Source: Alishewanella jeotgali KCTC 22429 (GTDB taxonomy: Bacteria; Pseudomonadota; Gammaproteobacteria; Enterobacterales; Alteromonadaceae). Taken from it: a DNA stretch of 64,000 bases. Below, piece by piece: positions 9,541-18,184 of this stretch. The notes below the pieces were generated by a model. That model searched no databases. It was not told the origin of the DNA and saw nothing but the letters and a program-made list of their open reading frames with translations. Each line of letters starts with the position of its first letter. The stretch's first letter is position 1. The stretch covers positions 1 to 64,000 of the forward strand of contig NZ_AHTH01000020.1 of the NCBI RefSeq assembly GCF_000245735.1, written 5' to 3'. Both the position numbers and the translations under genes were made by a program.

Positions 9541-11043
9541 ATGTCACTAGCCATCATCTACAGTCGGGCTCGATATGGCCTGGCCGCCCCCTTGGTCACT
9601 GTTGAGGTGCATTTAAGTAATGGCTTACCGGCTTTCCAACTAGTGGGGTTGCCAGAGACGTCGGTGAAAGAAGCACGGGACCGGGTACGCAGTGCCTTAC
9701 TGAATAGCGGATTCCAATTCCCGGACCGGCGCATTACTGTTAATTTAGCCCCTGCCGACTTACCGAAAGAAGGTGGCCGTTTTGATCTGGCGATTGCCCT
9801 GGGGATTATTGTCGCCTCTGGCCAGCTACCGGAAAAATGCACTGATCCCTTTGAATTTTGCGGCGAACTGGCGCTATCTGGCGAAATCCGGCCGATTCTA
9901 GGCGAAATCCCGCTGGCGATTGCTTGCCGCGATGCCGGACGCGCCGCCATTTTACCGATGACTAATGCCCAACAAGCGCAGCTGATCCCTGACGCGGCCG
10001 TGCATGGCGCCACCCATTTACTGCAAGTACACAGTTTCTTACTGGAACAGCAAGCCCTGCCCGCCATTCCACCTCTGCCTGACAAACCACCAGGCAACCC
10101 GCTGGATCTGGCGGATGTAAAAGGCCAGCCGCAAGCCAAGCGGGTGCTGGAACTGGCCGCTGCCGGTGAACATAATTTGTTGTTATTCGGCCCACCTGGT
10201 ACTGGCAAATCGATGCTGGCACAACGCTTACCGGGGATCTTACCGCCGTTAACAGAAAGCGAAGCACTGGCAACCGCCGCTATTTACTCGATTGCCGGTA
10301 TCGCCAGGGATCAGCAAGATTGGCAACAACGCCCATTCCGCTCGCCACATCATACTGCTTCTGCGGTCGCGCTGGTTGGCGGCGGCTCAGTACCCAGGCC
10401 GGGTGAAATTTCACTGGCGCATCACGGGGTGCTATTTTTAGACGAGGTTACTGAGTTTCCGCGTAAAGTATTGGATGTATTACGGGAACCCCTGGAAACC
10501 GGGACGATTCACGTTTCCCGGGCCGCAAGGCAGGCCGAGTTTCCGGCACAATTTCAGCTTGTGGCTGCGTTAAACCCCAGCCCCACCGGCCATCATGAGG
10601 ACGGCCGCGCCAATCATGGTGAAATTCTGCGTTACCTGAACCGCTTGTCCGGGCCTTTTCTGGAACGGATTGAATTACAAATCGAAGTGCCGTTGTTGCC
10701 GGCGGGTAGCCTGAGCAGTCAGCAAGCGGAAGAAAGCAGCCAGCAGGTGCAGCAACGGGTGCTGGCCGCAAGGCAATTGCAATTAGCGCGTCAGGGCAAA
10801 GCCAATGCCCGTTTACTGGGGCGGGAGCTGAATCGCTACTGCCCACTGAGTAGCAGCGATGCGACGTTTTTAGAAAACACCCTACAGAAATTTAAATTAT
10901 CAGCGCGGACCTATCACAAGCTACTAAAAGTCAGCCGTACTATTGCCGATCTGCAGCAGAGCCCGCAAATTGAGCGCCCCCACTTGCTGGAAGCGCTCAG
11001 TTACCGGGCCTTAGATCGGTTAATTCAATATCTGCGGCAATAG
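9541..11043 (+). CDS. comM: YifB/ComM family Mg-chelatase-like AAA+ ATPase
   Basis: A 500-residue protein, close to the usual ~506 for YifB/ComM. It starts MSLAIIYSRARYG. An N-terminal ChlI/LonC-like domain (about 1-180) is followed by Walker A FGPPGTGKS near 216, a Mg-chelatase segment RSPHHTASAVALVGGG near 263, Walker B GVLFLDEVTEF near 298, and a C-terminal Mg-chelatase domain. In Vibrio and Acinetobacter, ComM is a hexameric branch-migration helicase that helps integrate incoming DNA during natural transformation; that role is known for the family and inferred here. No clear ribosome site precedes the ATG. It is divergent from the RND operon and convergent with pyrC. Confidence 0.95.
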   Translation: MSLAIIYSRARYGLAAPLVTVEVHLSNGLPAFQLVGLPETSVKEARDRVRSALLNSGFQFPDRRITVNLAPADLPKEGGRFDLAIALGIIVASGQLPEKCTDPFEFCGELALSGEIRPILGEIPLAIACRDAGRAAILPMTNAQQAQLIPDAAVHGATHLLQVHSFLLEQQALPAIPPLPDKPPGNPLDLADVKGQPQAKRVLELAAAGEHNLLLFGPPGTGKSMLAQRLPGILPPLTESEALATAAIYSIAGIARDQQDWQQRPFRSPHHTASAVALVGGGSVPRPGEISLAHHGVLFLDEVTEFPRKVLDVLREPLETGTIHVSRAARQAEFPAQFQLVAALNPSPTGHHEDGRANHGEILRYLNRLSGPFLERIELQIEVPLLPAGSLSSQQAEESSQQVQQRVLAARQLQLARQGKANARLLGRELNRYCPLSSSDATFLENTLQKFKLSARTYHKLLKVSRTIADLQQSPQIERPHLLEALSYRALDRLIQYLRQ

Positions 11044-11055
11044 ACCACTCAGTAC

Positions 11056-12099
11056 TTACTGAATACCCTGCTGTAATTTCCATTTCAGGGTCTGACCACC
11101 GAAAAATGGCACTATCGGATGACCGTTTGGCAGAATAATTTCCGCCGGCACCTGCCATTCCTGTTGTACCAGCGTAATGGTGCCGCTGTTGCGCGGTAAA
11201 CCATAGAAATCAGCACCATAGTGGCTGGCAAAGGCTTCCAGCTTATCGAGGCAGCCCAGCTCATCAAACACCTGCGCATATAACTCGATAGCACTGTGCG
11301 CGCTGTAGCAGCCGGCACAGCCGCAGGCCGATTCTTTGCGGTGTTTTTCATGCGGCGCCGAGTCGGTGCCGAGGAAAAACTTGGCTGAACCGCTGGCCAC
11401 CGCGGCACGCAGTGCTTCCTGATGAGTGCGGCGTTTTAATACCGGCAAGCAGTAGTTATGCGGCCGGATACCACCGACTAACATATCATTACGGTTCAAC
11501 AGTAAATGCTGTGGTGTAATGGTCGCCGCCACATTAGCTGAGGCTTCGGCGACAAAGCTGGCGGCGTCAGCAGTAGTAATATGCTCAAACACCACCTTTA
11601 GTGACGGCAAGCGGGCAACGATATGCTGCAAATAGCGATCAATAAATACTTTCTCACGGTCAAAAATATCAATCTCGTGATCGGTCACTTCGCCATGGAT
11701 CAGCAGCAACATACCCGCTTCGGCCATTGCCTCAAACACCGGGTATAAGGCATCCAGTGCCGCGACACCTGAGCTGGAGTTTGTCGTGGCACCGGCCGGA
11801 TATAACTTAGCCGCCACGACCCCTGCCGCTTTGGCTTGCTGAATATCAGCTTTGCTGGTTTTATCGGTTAAATATAAGGTGACCAGCGGCTGAAAGCGGC
11901 TACCGGCCGGCCGTGCTGCCAGAATACGATCGCGGTAGGCAACTGCCATCTCGGCGGTGGTAACCGGCGGTACTAAATTAGGCATCACGATAGCCCGCTG
12001 AAACACCCGCGCCGTGGCCGGTACGGTTTCCAGTAACATATCGCCATCACGAAAATGCAGGTGCCAATCATCAGGGGTTTGCAGCGTTAAAGTCGTCAT
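11056..12099 (-). CDS. pyrC: Dihydroorotase (PyrC, class II)
   Basis: A 347-residue cytoplasmic zinc enzyme of pyrimidine synthesis, converting carbamoyl-aspartate to dihydroorotate. Zinc ligands H13 and H15 lie in [10 protein letters not shown]. The carboxylated lysine is K98 (AAKLYPAG). Further metal/active-site segments are [15 protein letters not shown] and LGTDSAPH. The length matches E. coli PyrC (348). The start at 12099 has GGAG upstream. It stands alone, convergent with comM and divergent from a small acidic protein gene. Confidence 0.97.
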   Translation of the reverse strand: MTTLTLQTPDDWHLHFRDGDMLLETVPATARVFQRAIVMPNLVPPVTTAEMAVAYRDRILAARPAGSRFQPLVTLYLTDKTSKADIQQAKAAGVVAAKLYPAGATTNSSSGVAALDALYPVFEAMAEAGMLLLIHGEVTDHEIDIFDREKVFIDRYLQHIVARLPSLKVVFEHITTADAASFVAEASANVAATITPQHLLLNRNDMLVGGIRPHNYCLPVLKRRTHQEALRAAVASGSAKFFLGTDSAPHEKHRKESACGCAGCYSAHSAIELYAQVFDELGCLDKLEAFASHYGADFYGLPRNSGTITLVQQEWQVPAEIILPNGHPIVPFFGGQTLKWKLQQGIQ

Positions 12100-12253
12100 C
12101 GGTAAGCTCCGGCCGGCTGGAAAAGTTGCGCTATGATAGCAGGGATAGCCCGCTGACGAAATTACTGCTCAGGCTTTTTCAGTCGCCACCAGCTCTGCTA
12201 CACTTGCTGCCATGGCAGCGATTCTGCTGCTACACCAACCAGGAAACCTTGCC

Positions 12254-12406
12254 ATGTCAGACTTTGACCTCGACTTAGACCATTTAGATTTTGACGCCGC
12301 CGAAGATTCCGTCGCTGCCCAGCTGGCTGCTGCCAACAGCGCTGCCGCCGAACCGCAGTTTGGTGATGACGATGATGAGTGTAGCGGCGGCGCCTGCAAG
12401 ATTTAG
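12254..12406 (+). CDS. Small acidic protein with CxxxxC tail, unknown function
   Basis: A 50-residue protein started at the ATG at 12254, which follows AGGAAACC. It begins MSDFDLDLDHLDFD, continues through an alanine-rich helix-like stretch, has an acidic run DDDDE, and ends ECSGGACKI. The paired cysteines and terminal KI look deliberate, and the strong acidic bias together with the ribosome site support a real gene. I do not recognise a named family. Metal binding or an interaction tail is possible but not shown. It lies between divergent pyrC and a convergent efflux pump. Confidence 0.65.
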   Translation: MSDFDLDLDHLDFDAAEDSVAAQLAAANSAAAEPQFGDDDDECSGGACKI

Positions 12407-12413
12407 TAATCGT

Positions 12414-13619
12414 CTAGTGACCGAGGGCTTTAGCCCAGATCACTGAACCTAAAATACACAAAGTACCGGCCAGCATCAGCAACGAGAACGGCAATGCCGT
12501 GCCGGTATAAAGTAAGCCCAACAACGGACCGGCCAGGGCACCACTGCCAAAGCGTAAGGTACCAATTACCGCCGTCGCGGTGCCGCTGTGTTGTGGAAAC
12601 TGCATCAGGATCAGCGCATCGGCATTAGTCGCCATCAGTCCCAGGCTAGCCATTAATGGCGCAATACTCAGCACCGTAAACCATAATCCCAGCTCTGCGG
12701 CATTGACTGCGGTCAGGGTAGTTGCCGCCAATAAAGCCAGCACCAAGCCAATAGTCAGCATCCGCATTGGACCAAACCGGGTCACTAAACGGCTGTTAAC
12801 AAAGTTTGCCAGCATCAAAGCAGAGACGTTTAAACCAAATAGCAGCGCAAATAGCTGCTCGCTAACGCCGAAATAGCTGATATAGACAAAGGATACGGCC
12901 GTGAGAAAGGTAAAAAAGCTAAAGGACGCAAACATCGAAATGGCGATAAAGGGCCAGGCTGAGCGATTAGCAAACACCTGCTGATAGCCACTGAAAAATG
13001 CCGGCCGGGCGCTATTGCCACTTTGTTGTTTAATCTCTGGTAAAAAGTGCCAGCACAATAGCAGCATAATGGCGGCATACAACGCCAGCAACGAAAAGAT
13101 ATGCTGCCAATGGGTGATATACATCACACCGCTACCAATCGCCGGTGCAATCAGCGGCGCCAGCATCATAATCATCGACACATAGGACATGCCCTTAGCA
13201 GTATGCTGTTGGTAAAGATGCCGCACTATACCGGGGATCACCACTGTCGCTGCCGCACCACAAAATGCCTGTAACGCACGCCAAAGCAGAAAACCTTCGA
13301 TACTCGTGACCAGACTCAGCGCTACACTGGCGACCAGAAAGCCGGTTAAACCAAACAGCGCCAGTGGACGGCGCCCGAGCATATCGGCCAAGGGCCCAAA
13401 TAGCAGCATCCCCAGCGCATAGGCCGCCAAATAGATACTCAGCGACTGTTGTACCAGAGCATTAGTCGTCTGTAGTTCTTTTGCCATTAACGGCAGCGCT
13501 GGCAGGTACATATCAATCGCCAGCGGCGTGATTGCGATCACTGCGGCCAGCAACATCACAATCCGCAGCGGTGGTAAAGCTGTAGTCATCAGAACCCGTA
13601 CCATAAAAAGTGCCATCAT
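12414..13619 (-). CDS. Bcr/CflA family multidrug efflux MFS transporter
   Basis: About 401 residues with twelve hydrophobic helices. The N-terminal half contains ITPLAIDMYLPALP, the hallmark of the Bcr/CflA branch of proton-driven drug exporters, and the MFS motif A region GPLADMLGRRPLALFG. It probably exports drugs or metabolites from the cytoplasm across the inner membrane; the substrate cannot be read from sequence. The start is uncertain: ATG at 13619, 13616 or 13589 (MTTALPPLRI) are all in frame with weak ribosome sites. It stands alone and is divergent from the DUF3334 gene. Confidence 0.9.
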   Translation of the reverse strand: MMALFMVRVLMTTALPPLRIVMLLAAVIAITPLAIDMYLPALPLMAKELQTTNALVQQSLSIYLAAYALGMLLFGPLADMLGRRPLALFGLTGFLVASVALSLVTSIEGFLLWRALQAFCGAAATVVIPGIVRHLYQQHTAKGMSYVSMIMMLAPLIAPAIGSGVMYITHWQHIFSLLALYAAIMLLLCWHFLPEIKQQSGNSARPAFFSGYQQVFANRSAWPFIAISMFASFSFFTFLTAVSFVYISYFGVSEQLFALLFGLNVSALMLANFVNSRLVTRFGPMRMLTIGLVLALLAATTLTAVNAAELGLWFTVLSIAPLMASLGLMATNADALILMQFPQHSGTATAVIGTLRFGSGALAGPLLGLLYTGTALPFSLLMLAGTLCILGSVIWAKALGH

Positions 13620-13750
13620 AGCGAATAGCCGCTCAGCACGACAATTTTTACGGCATTTCTCGTGGCTTTTGCGTTAAGAGCATAGCCAAAATGTCAGAAC
13701 TGCGGTAAAACCTTGTCTGAATCTTCAGTTGCCCGTTGTGGAATAGCACC

Positions 13751-14428
13751 ATGAAAAAAAATAAAATTATTACTACTGACGAAATTTTACTGACGCTCTG
13801 TCGCTCGGTTGAGCGGGTGCTGGCTGCAGCCGGTAACCCCGGTGTTAATCATTCCCCGATGGTACAGAAAATTCAAAAAACCTGTTTACGCCCGGACCTT
13901 GGCTGCTTTGTGTTGTTTGACGGCGGTTTTTCCGGCCTGGTGGTAATTAACTTTACCGCTCAGGCGGCGATGGAAATTTACCGCCGCTATCTGCTTAGCA
14001 TGGGTATGCCCGAGTCAGAGCTGGCATCCTTCCATACCTCGGATGAAGTGGGTAACGTGATGGGTGAGCTGATGAACCAGATTGTTGGCGATTTTACTGG
14101 TCAGGTACGTTTAGAGCTACAAACCTCGATCAATCAGAGCCAACCAAAAATGATGGCAATTAACAAGCAGGTACAGATCCTAATCAACACTCAGCTGGAT
14201 CAACCGCAGGCACGGCGGGTTACCTTTAGTACGCCGGACCATAATATCTTCTATATGGAACTGGCGATGGATAAAACCGAGTTTATTCAGCTCGGTGAAT
14301 TTGAAAAGGGCGTGCAAACAAGTCCGGATGATATCCTGCAGCAGGCGCAGCAAGAGCAAGCGCAGGAGCAGTCAAATGCCGCCGCTCAGCAAGCCGATGA
14401 TGATTTTTTGCGTGATCTCGGGCTGTAA
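13751..14428 (+). CDS. DUF3334 family protein (CheX/chemotaxis-like fold suspected)
   Basis: A 225-residue soluble protein started at ATG 13751 (MKKNKIITTDEILL) rather than the upstream in-frame TTG. The pattern matches DUF3334 proteins of Shewanella and relatives. The segment SDEVGNVMGELMNQIVGDFTG resembles the helix of CheX/CheC-type phosphatases (E..N...N), so a chemotaxis or c-di-GMP-linked role is possible but unproven. The tail is Gln/Ala rich and ends DDDFLRDLGL, a possible interaction peptide. No operon partner is seen; the LacI gene follows 87 bp downstream on the same strand. Confidence 0.75.
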   Translation: MKKNKIITTDEILLTLCRSVERVLAAAGNPGVNHSPMVQKIQKTCLRPDLGCFVLFDGGFSGLVVINFTAQAAMEIYRRYLLSMGMPESELASFHTSDEVGNVMGELMNQIVGDFTGQVRLELQTSINQSQPKMMAINKQVQILINTQLDQPQARRVTFSTPDHNIFYMELAMDKTEFIQLGEFEKGVQTSPDDILQQAQQEQAQEQSNAAAQQADDDFLRDLGL

Positions 14429-14514
14429 AGCAAACATAGAATAGCCTAGCTACCAAGCTAAGCCCTGAAAACTAGCAAGTCTTGACAGTAATTTTGGCTA
14501 AACAGCAGGAAAAG

Positions 14515-15555
14515 ATGAAGGATAAAGCGACCTCTTTTGATATTGCCTATCTGGCTGGCGTGTCGCAGTCGACCGTGTCACGGGCGCTACGCGACAGTCC
14601 ACAGGTAAACAAAGAAACCCGCGAGAAAGTGCAAGCGATTGCTCGTCAGCTGAATTATAAGGTGGATAAAAACGCCAGTAATCTGCGCAAGCAGCGCAGC
14701 AGTACCCTGGCGTTACTGCTGTTTGAAGATCCCACTACCGATGAGTCGCTAATCAATCCGTTCTTTTTATCGATGCTTGGCAGCATTACCCGCGCCTGCG
14801 CCCGTAACGGCCAGGATCTGCTGGTGTCGTTTCAGCAACTCAGTGACGACTGGCATGCCGACTATGAAGACAGTAAGAAAGCCGATGGCATTATCCTGCT
14901 CGGCTATGGCGACTATGTCGACTACGAAGAAAAGCTGGCCAAATTACTGGCGCAGCAAACCCACTTTGTCTGCTGGGGTGCCGAAGTATTAGGCCATCCG
15001 GAATTTACCATTCGTAGCAATAACTGGCAGGGTGGTTATCTGGCCGGCGAGCATTTACTCAATACTGGCCACCGCCATTTTGCTTTTATCGGTAACGCCT
15101 CAGAGGGCAGCCCGGAATTCAGTGCCCGCTATCAGGGCTTTATTGATGCGCTGGCCAAAGCCGGCATTACACCACAACAGGTTCCACACTTTGATGCGAT
15201 ATCGACCGAAAGTGCCGGCGACCAGGCCACCGCTGCCTTGCTGGACAGTGGTGTCAGTATCGATGCCATTTTCTGTGCCAGTGACTTGATTGCAATTGGC
15301 GTAATGCGCTGCCTGAAACGTCGTGGCATTAACGTGCCAGAGCAGATCGCTGTGATGGGCTTTGATGATATCCCCGCCGCCTCTTTTGCCTCACCGGGCT
15401 TAAGTACCATTCAGCAGGATACCAGCAAAGCCGGTGAGCTATTAGTGAATAACCTGCTGAAACTGATCAACAACCAGCCCATTACAGACAACCTGATTGA
15501 GCCTAAGCTGGTGGTGCGGCAGTCCTGTGGCGCTGCCGGCAATAGTGCTAACTAG
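14515..15555 (+). CDS. LacI family transcriptional regulator (candidate maltodextrin regulator)
   Basis: A 346-residue regulator started at ATG 14515 after AGGAAAAG. Residues ~6-27 form the LacI helix-turn-helix (SFDIAYLAGVSQSTVSRALRD), followed by a hinge helix (NASNLRKQRS) and a periplasmic-binding-protein-like sensor domain (SDLIAIGVMRCLKRRG, VMGFDDIPAASFASPGLSTI). LacI proteins bind short palindromes and respond to sugars. Five LacI-type palindromes lie in the starch locus starting 3 kb downstream, and no other LacI gene is in the window, so it is the best candidate for their regulator. That link is inference; the nearest sugar gene is separated by a SulP gene and a porin-like gene. It ends 4 bp from convergent sulP. 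Confidence 0.9.
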   Translation: MKDKATSFDIAYLAGVSQSTVSRALRDSPQVNKETREKVQAIARQLNYKVDKNASNLRKQRSSTLALLLFEDPTTDESLINPFFLSMLGSITRACARNGQDLLVSFQQLSDDWHADYEDSKKADGIILLGYGDYVDYEEKLAKLLAQQTHFVCWGAEVLGHPEFTIRSNNWQGGYLAGEHLLNTGHRHFAFIGNASEGSPEFSARYQGFIDALAKAGITPQQVPHFDAISTESAGDQATAALLDSGVSIDAIFCASDLIAIGVMRCLKRRGINVPEQIAVMGFDDIPAASFASPGLSTIQQDTSKAGELLVNNLLKLINNQPITDNLIEPKLVVRQSCGAAGNSAN

Positions 15556-15559
15556 CCCA

Positions 15560-17326
15560 TTAACTGGCCGGTAATACCGCAGCCTCTGGCACAGTTTGCA
15601 CTGTCTGACGGCCAGCAAGCTGCTCCAGCGCCTCGCGCAAGGTCGGGTAAAACGTCAGCCGCCCCGGCTCTGGCTTAACGCCGGCCTTAGCCAGGGTTTT
15701 TAACGGCTGGAACTGCAAATCAGCAATCAATAATTCCACCTCTTGTTTACGGCAGTGATCTAACAACTTATCCAAGGCTGCCAGACCACCAGCATCTAAT
15801 AGTGGCACCCCGTCCATATAGAGTACAAGCCCTCGCTGTTGCTGGCTGAGCAGCGCTACTTCGGCAAAAATCCGATCGGCAGCGGCAAAGAACAGCGGGC
15901 CGCTGATTTTTAATACCTTCCAACCTGCGGGTAGTACCTGTTCAACTTGCTTGCGGTTGCCACTGATATCGGTGACCTTAGTCATAGCAGCAATATCTTT
16001 CATAAACAGCATGGTCGCCAGCAAAATACCGGCGGTAATGGCGATCACCATATCAAATACTACGGTCAGCAGCAGGCATACCAGAAATACCAGTACGTCA
16101 CCGCGCGGTGCCGTTTTTAGCAGATGCCAAGCTTTCGGGGCCTCACTCATACCCCAGGCCACCATGACCAACAGCGCGGCTAAAGCTGCCATTGGTATAT
16201 AGGCCAATATCGGGGTTAGTAGTAATAATGCTAATAGCACCACCATAGCATGTACCATAGCGGCGACGGGTGACTGAGCACCGGCTTTTAAGTTCGCCGA
16301 AGAACGCGCCAGCGCCGCGGTGGCTGTGATCCCACCAAAGAACGGCGTAATAATATTACCGATGCCCTGCCCCAATAATTCGCTATTGGCACTATGGCGC
16401 CGACCACTGGCATTATCCAGCACTACCGCACAGAGTAGCGATTCAATGGCTCCCAACATAGCAATGGCAAAGGCGGCCGCCAATAAATCCTTCGCCAGCT
16501 GCCAGCTAAAACTCAGTGGCTCACCTGCGGGGCCGGGGCGGTTCCAGGGCCAGTCAAAATAGGGCAAGTATGGCGGCACCCCGGCAGCCAGGCTGCCATC
16601 AGCAGCGGTATAACTAAAACGCGAGGCCACCGTCGGTAAATCAATACCAAATTGCAGTAATAGCAACCCCAGTAAGGTACCGACCAAGAGCGCTGGCAGA
16701 TGCGGCGGAATAGCAGTATTTAAACGACGCCAGCCAATCATTACCGTCAGTGTGACAGCAGCGACCAACAGACTTGGCCAGGCAAAGTGTGGTAATTGCT
16801 GGCCAAGTAACCAGATTTTATCGCCAAAATGCTCAGGTAACGCCGCCAATGGCAAACCAAAGAAGTCTTTGATTTGCAAAATAACGATCACAATCGCAAT
16901 ACCTGAGGTAAAGCCGAGGGTTACTGACTCCGGGATATATTCAATTAAGCGGCCCAACCGAAACAGCGCCATCGCCACCAGCATCACCCCGGCCAGCACT
17001 GAGGCGAGCAGTAAACCACTTAAACCGTACTTTAACGCTATCGGATACAGGATCACGACAAAGGCCGCGGTCGGCCCGGAGATACTAAAACGCGAGCCGC
17101 CGGTTAGCGCAATCACAAAGCCGGCGATAATGGCCGTATAAAGCCCATACTGCGGCGGTACACCGGATGCAATCGCCAGCGCCATCGCCAGTGGAATTGC
17201 AATAATACCGACCGTAATACCGGCCAGTAAGTCTTTGACCAGCTTGTGCCGGTTATAACCCTCGGCCAGACTCTCACGCAAAGCATGGCAAATCCGTAAC
17301 GAAAATAAATGGGCGCGATGCGACAT
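15560..17326 (-). CDS. SulP family inorganic anion transporter with STAS domain
   Basis: A 588-residue inner-membrane transporter. A sulfate-transporter membrane domain covers about residues 25-430 (SGVPPQYGLYTAIIAGFVIALTGG and the SISGPTAAFVVIL signature), followed by a cytoplasmic STAS domain (~450-560, RGLVLYMDGVPLLDAGGLAALDKLL). SulP proteins carry sulfate, bicarbonate or dicarboxylates; the anion cannot be decided here. The ATG at 17326 follows AAGGGA. It stands alone and is convergent with the LacI gene. Bicarbonate transport would fit the carbonic anhydrase at the left edge, but the two genes are 15 kb apart. Confidence 0.92.
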   Translation of the reverse strand: MSHRAHLFSLRICHALRESLAEGYNRHKLVKDLLAGITVGIIAIPLAMALAIASGVPPQYGLYTAIIAGFVIALTGGSRFSISGPTAAFVVILYPIALKYGLSGLLLASVLAGVMLVAMALFRLGRLIEYIPESVTLGFTSGIAIVIVILQIKDFFGLPLAALPEHFGDKIWLLGQQLPHFAWPSLLVAAVTLTVMIGWRRLNTAIPPHLPALLVGTLLGLLLLQFGIDLPTVASRFSYTAADGSLAAGVPPYLPYFDWPWNRPGPAGEPLSFSWQLAKDLLAAAFAIAMLGAIESLLCAVVLDNASGRRHSANSELLGQGIGNIITPFFGGITATAALARSSANLKAGAQSPVAAMVHAMVVLLALLLLTPILAYIPMAALAALLVMVAWGMSEAPKAWHLLKTAPRGDVLVFLVCLLLTVVFDMVIAITAGILLATMLFMKDIAAMTKVTDISGNRKQVEQVLPAGWKVLKISGPLFFAAADRIFAEVALLSQQQRGLVLYMDGVPLLDAGGLAALDKLLDHCRKQEVELLIADLQFQPLKTLAKAGVKPEPGRLTFYPTLREALEQLAGRQTVQTVPEAAVLPAS

Positions 17327-17510
17327 CCGGCATTCCCTTAGCTAAGGATAATATAGTAAGTGTAGCGCGGACTTAGGCTGGGGACTATCGGCTTTTAGTC
17401 TGAATAGGTTATTAGATGAGCTGATCGAAAGCACAGCTTATTGAGCCAGACCATACCAGGGTCTATCGTTATTTATAGTATGTTAGAGGTACGCCCGACG
17501 TACAGACAAA

Positions 17511-17533
17511 AAAGGCCTGAAATTCAGGCCTTT
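17511..17533 (-). terminator. Rho-independent terminator of the porin-like gene
   Basis: A near-perfect inverted repeat (AAAGGCCTGAA / TTCAGGCCTTT) followed on the minus strand by a T-rich run, 26 bases past the stop of the small outer-membrane protein gene. The run of T/A on both sides may also let it work on the plus strand. Confidence 0.85.
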
Positions 17534-17558
17534 AACTGTTTACAACTACCCTACGTGA

Positions 17559-18056
17559 TTAAAAACGAAAGGTTGCTGTAACAAAGTTAGTATCGTCAAC
17601 ATTTAAGTATGACAGCGATACTCTTTTGAAATCGATACCTACACCAAAACCCACTTCAGTGCTTGACTCAGAGACGCTGGCACCAAAGCCTTTCGCTTTA
17701 GCGCGACCGTTGAATACACCTACACGAGCATGCAGTTCAACTGAATCATTGAGTTTAATTGTTGGACGATATGCCGCACCAATTAAAGACTGTAATTTAG
17801 CGTCTACGCCATAGACTTTGTCAGAGTTCAAGCCAATCACTGCCAAAGCTTCCACTTTGTGTGCGAACGTTTCTGTTGCTTTTAAAGTCGTTCCAACCAC
17901 ACCAGTGGCGCCAAAGTGACTAATAGTCTCTCTTTCAATGTCTGCAGAAATTTGTGTCAAACCAAGTTCAAAGTAAACATCTGCTTGTGCCGTGCCAACA
18001 AAAGCTGTCGTCGCTAACAACGAAGCAAAAATAGTATTTTTTAACATCTTACGCAT
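17559..18056 (-). CDS. Small outer-membrane beta-barrel protein
   Basis: A 165-residue exported protein. The signal peptide MRKMLKNTIFASLLATTAFVGTAQA ends at an AxA site before DVYFELGL. The mature part alternates polar and hydrophobic residues in about eight strands and ends in Phe (TATFRF), as in OmpA/OmpW/opacity-type barrels. The ATG at 18056 has an excellent ribosome site (GGAGG, 4-base gap), and a strong terminator follows, so it is probably well expressed. Its position just upstream of the starch genes may be chance. The specific function is unknown. Confidence 0.8.
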   Translation of the reverse strand: MRKMLKNTIFASLLATTAFVGTAQADVYFELGLTQISADIERETISHFGATGVVGTTLKATETFAHKVEALAVIGLNSDKVYGVDAKLQSLIGAAYRPTIKLNDSVELHARVGVFNGRAKAKGFGASVSESSTEVGFGVGIDFKRVSLSYLNVDDTNFVTATFRF

Positions 18057-18130
18057 ATAACCTCCTTTAAATGCACTCTGAGTTTACATCTCAAATAGAT
18101 TTTAGCAATTAGCTAATCACAACAAATATA

Positions 18131-18167
18131 AGAAAAAAACCCACAGGGCAGCATTGCCGTGTGGGTT
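18131..18167 (-). terminator. Rho-independent terminator of the MFS-GH13 operon
   Basis: On the minus strand the stem AACCCACA...TGTGGGTT, with an extra inner GGCA/TGCC pairing, is followed by seven T. It lies 18 bases past the stop of the GH13 lipoprotein gene and ends the maltose permease/GH13 transcript. Confidence 0.9.
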
Positions 18168-18184
18168 TCTCTGCAACAGGATAA

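Noticed and set aside
9558-10208. A 216-codon open frame on the minus strand opposite comM
   Set aside because: Low-complexity, Ser/Ala/Gly-rich shadow of a well-supported comM frame; no ribosome site or domain.
1-17326. Carbonic anhydrase plus SulP transporter as a bicarbonate uptake system
   Set aside because: The two genes are about 15 kb apart with unrelated genes between; SulP substrate cannot be told from sequence.
18131-18167. Long structured leader-like hairpin considered as a riboswitch
   Set aside because: It lies past a stop codon and ends in a T-run on the minus strand, so it is a plain terminator.
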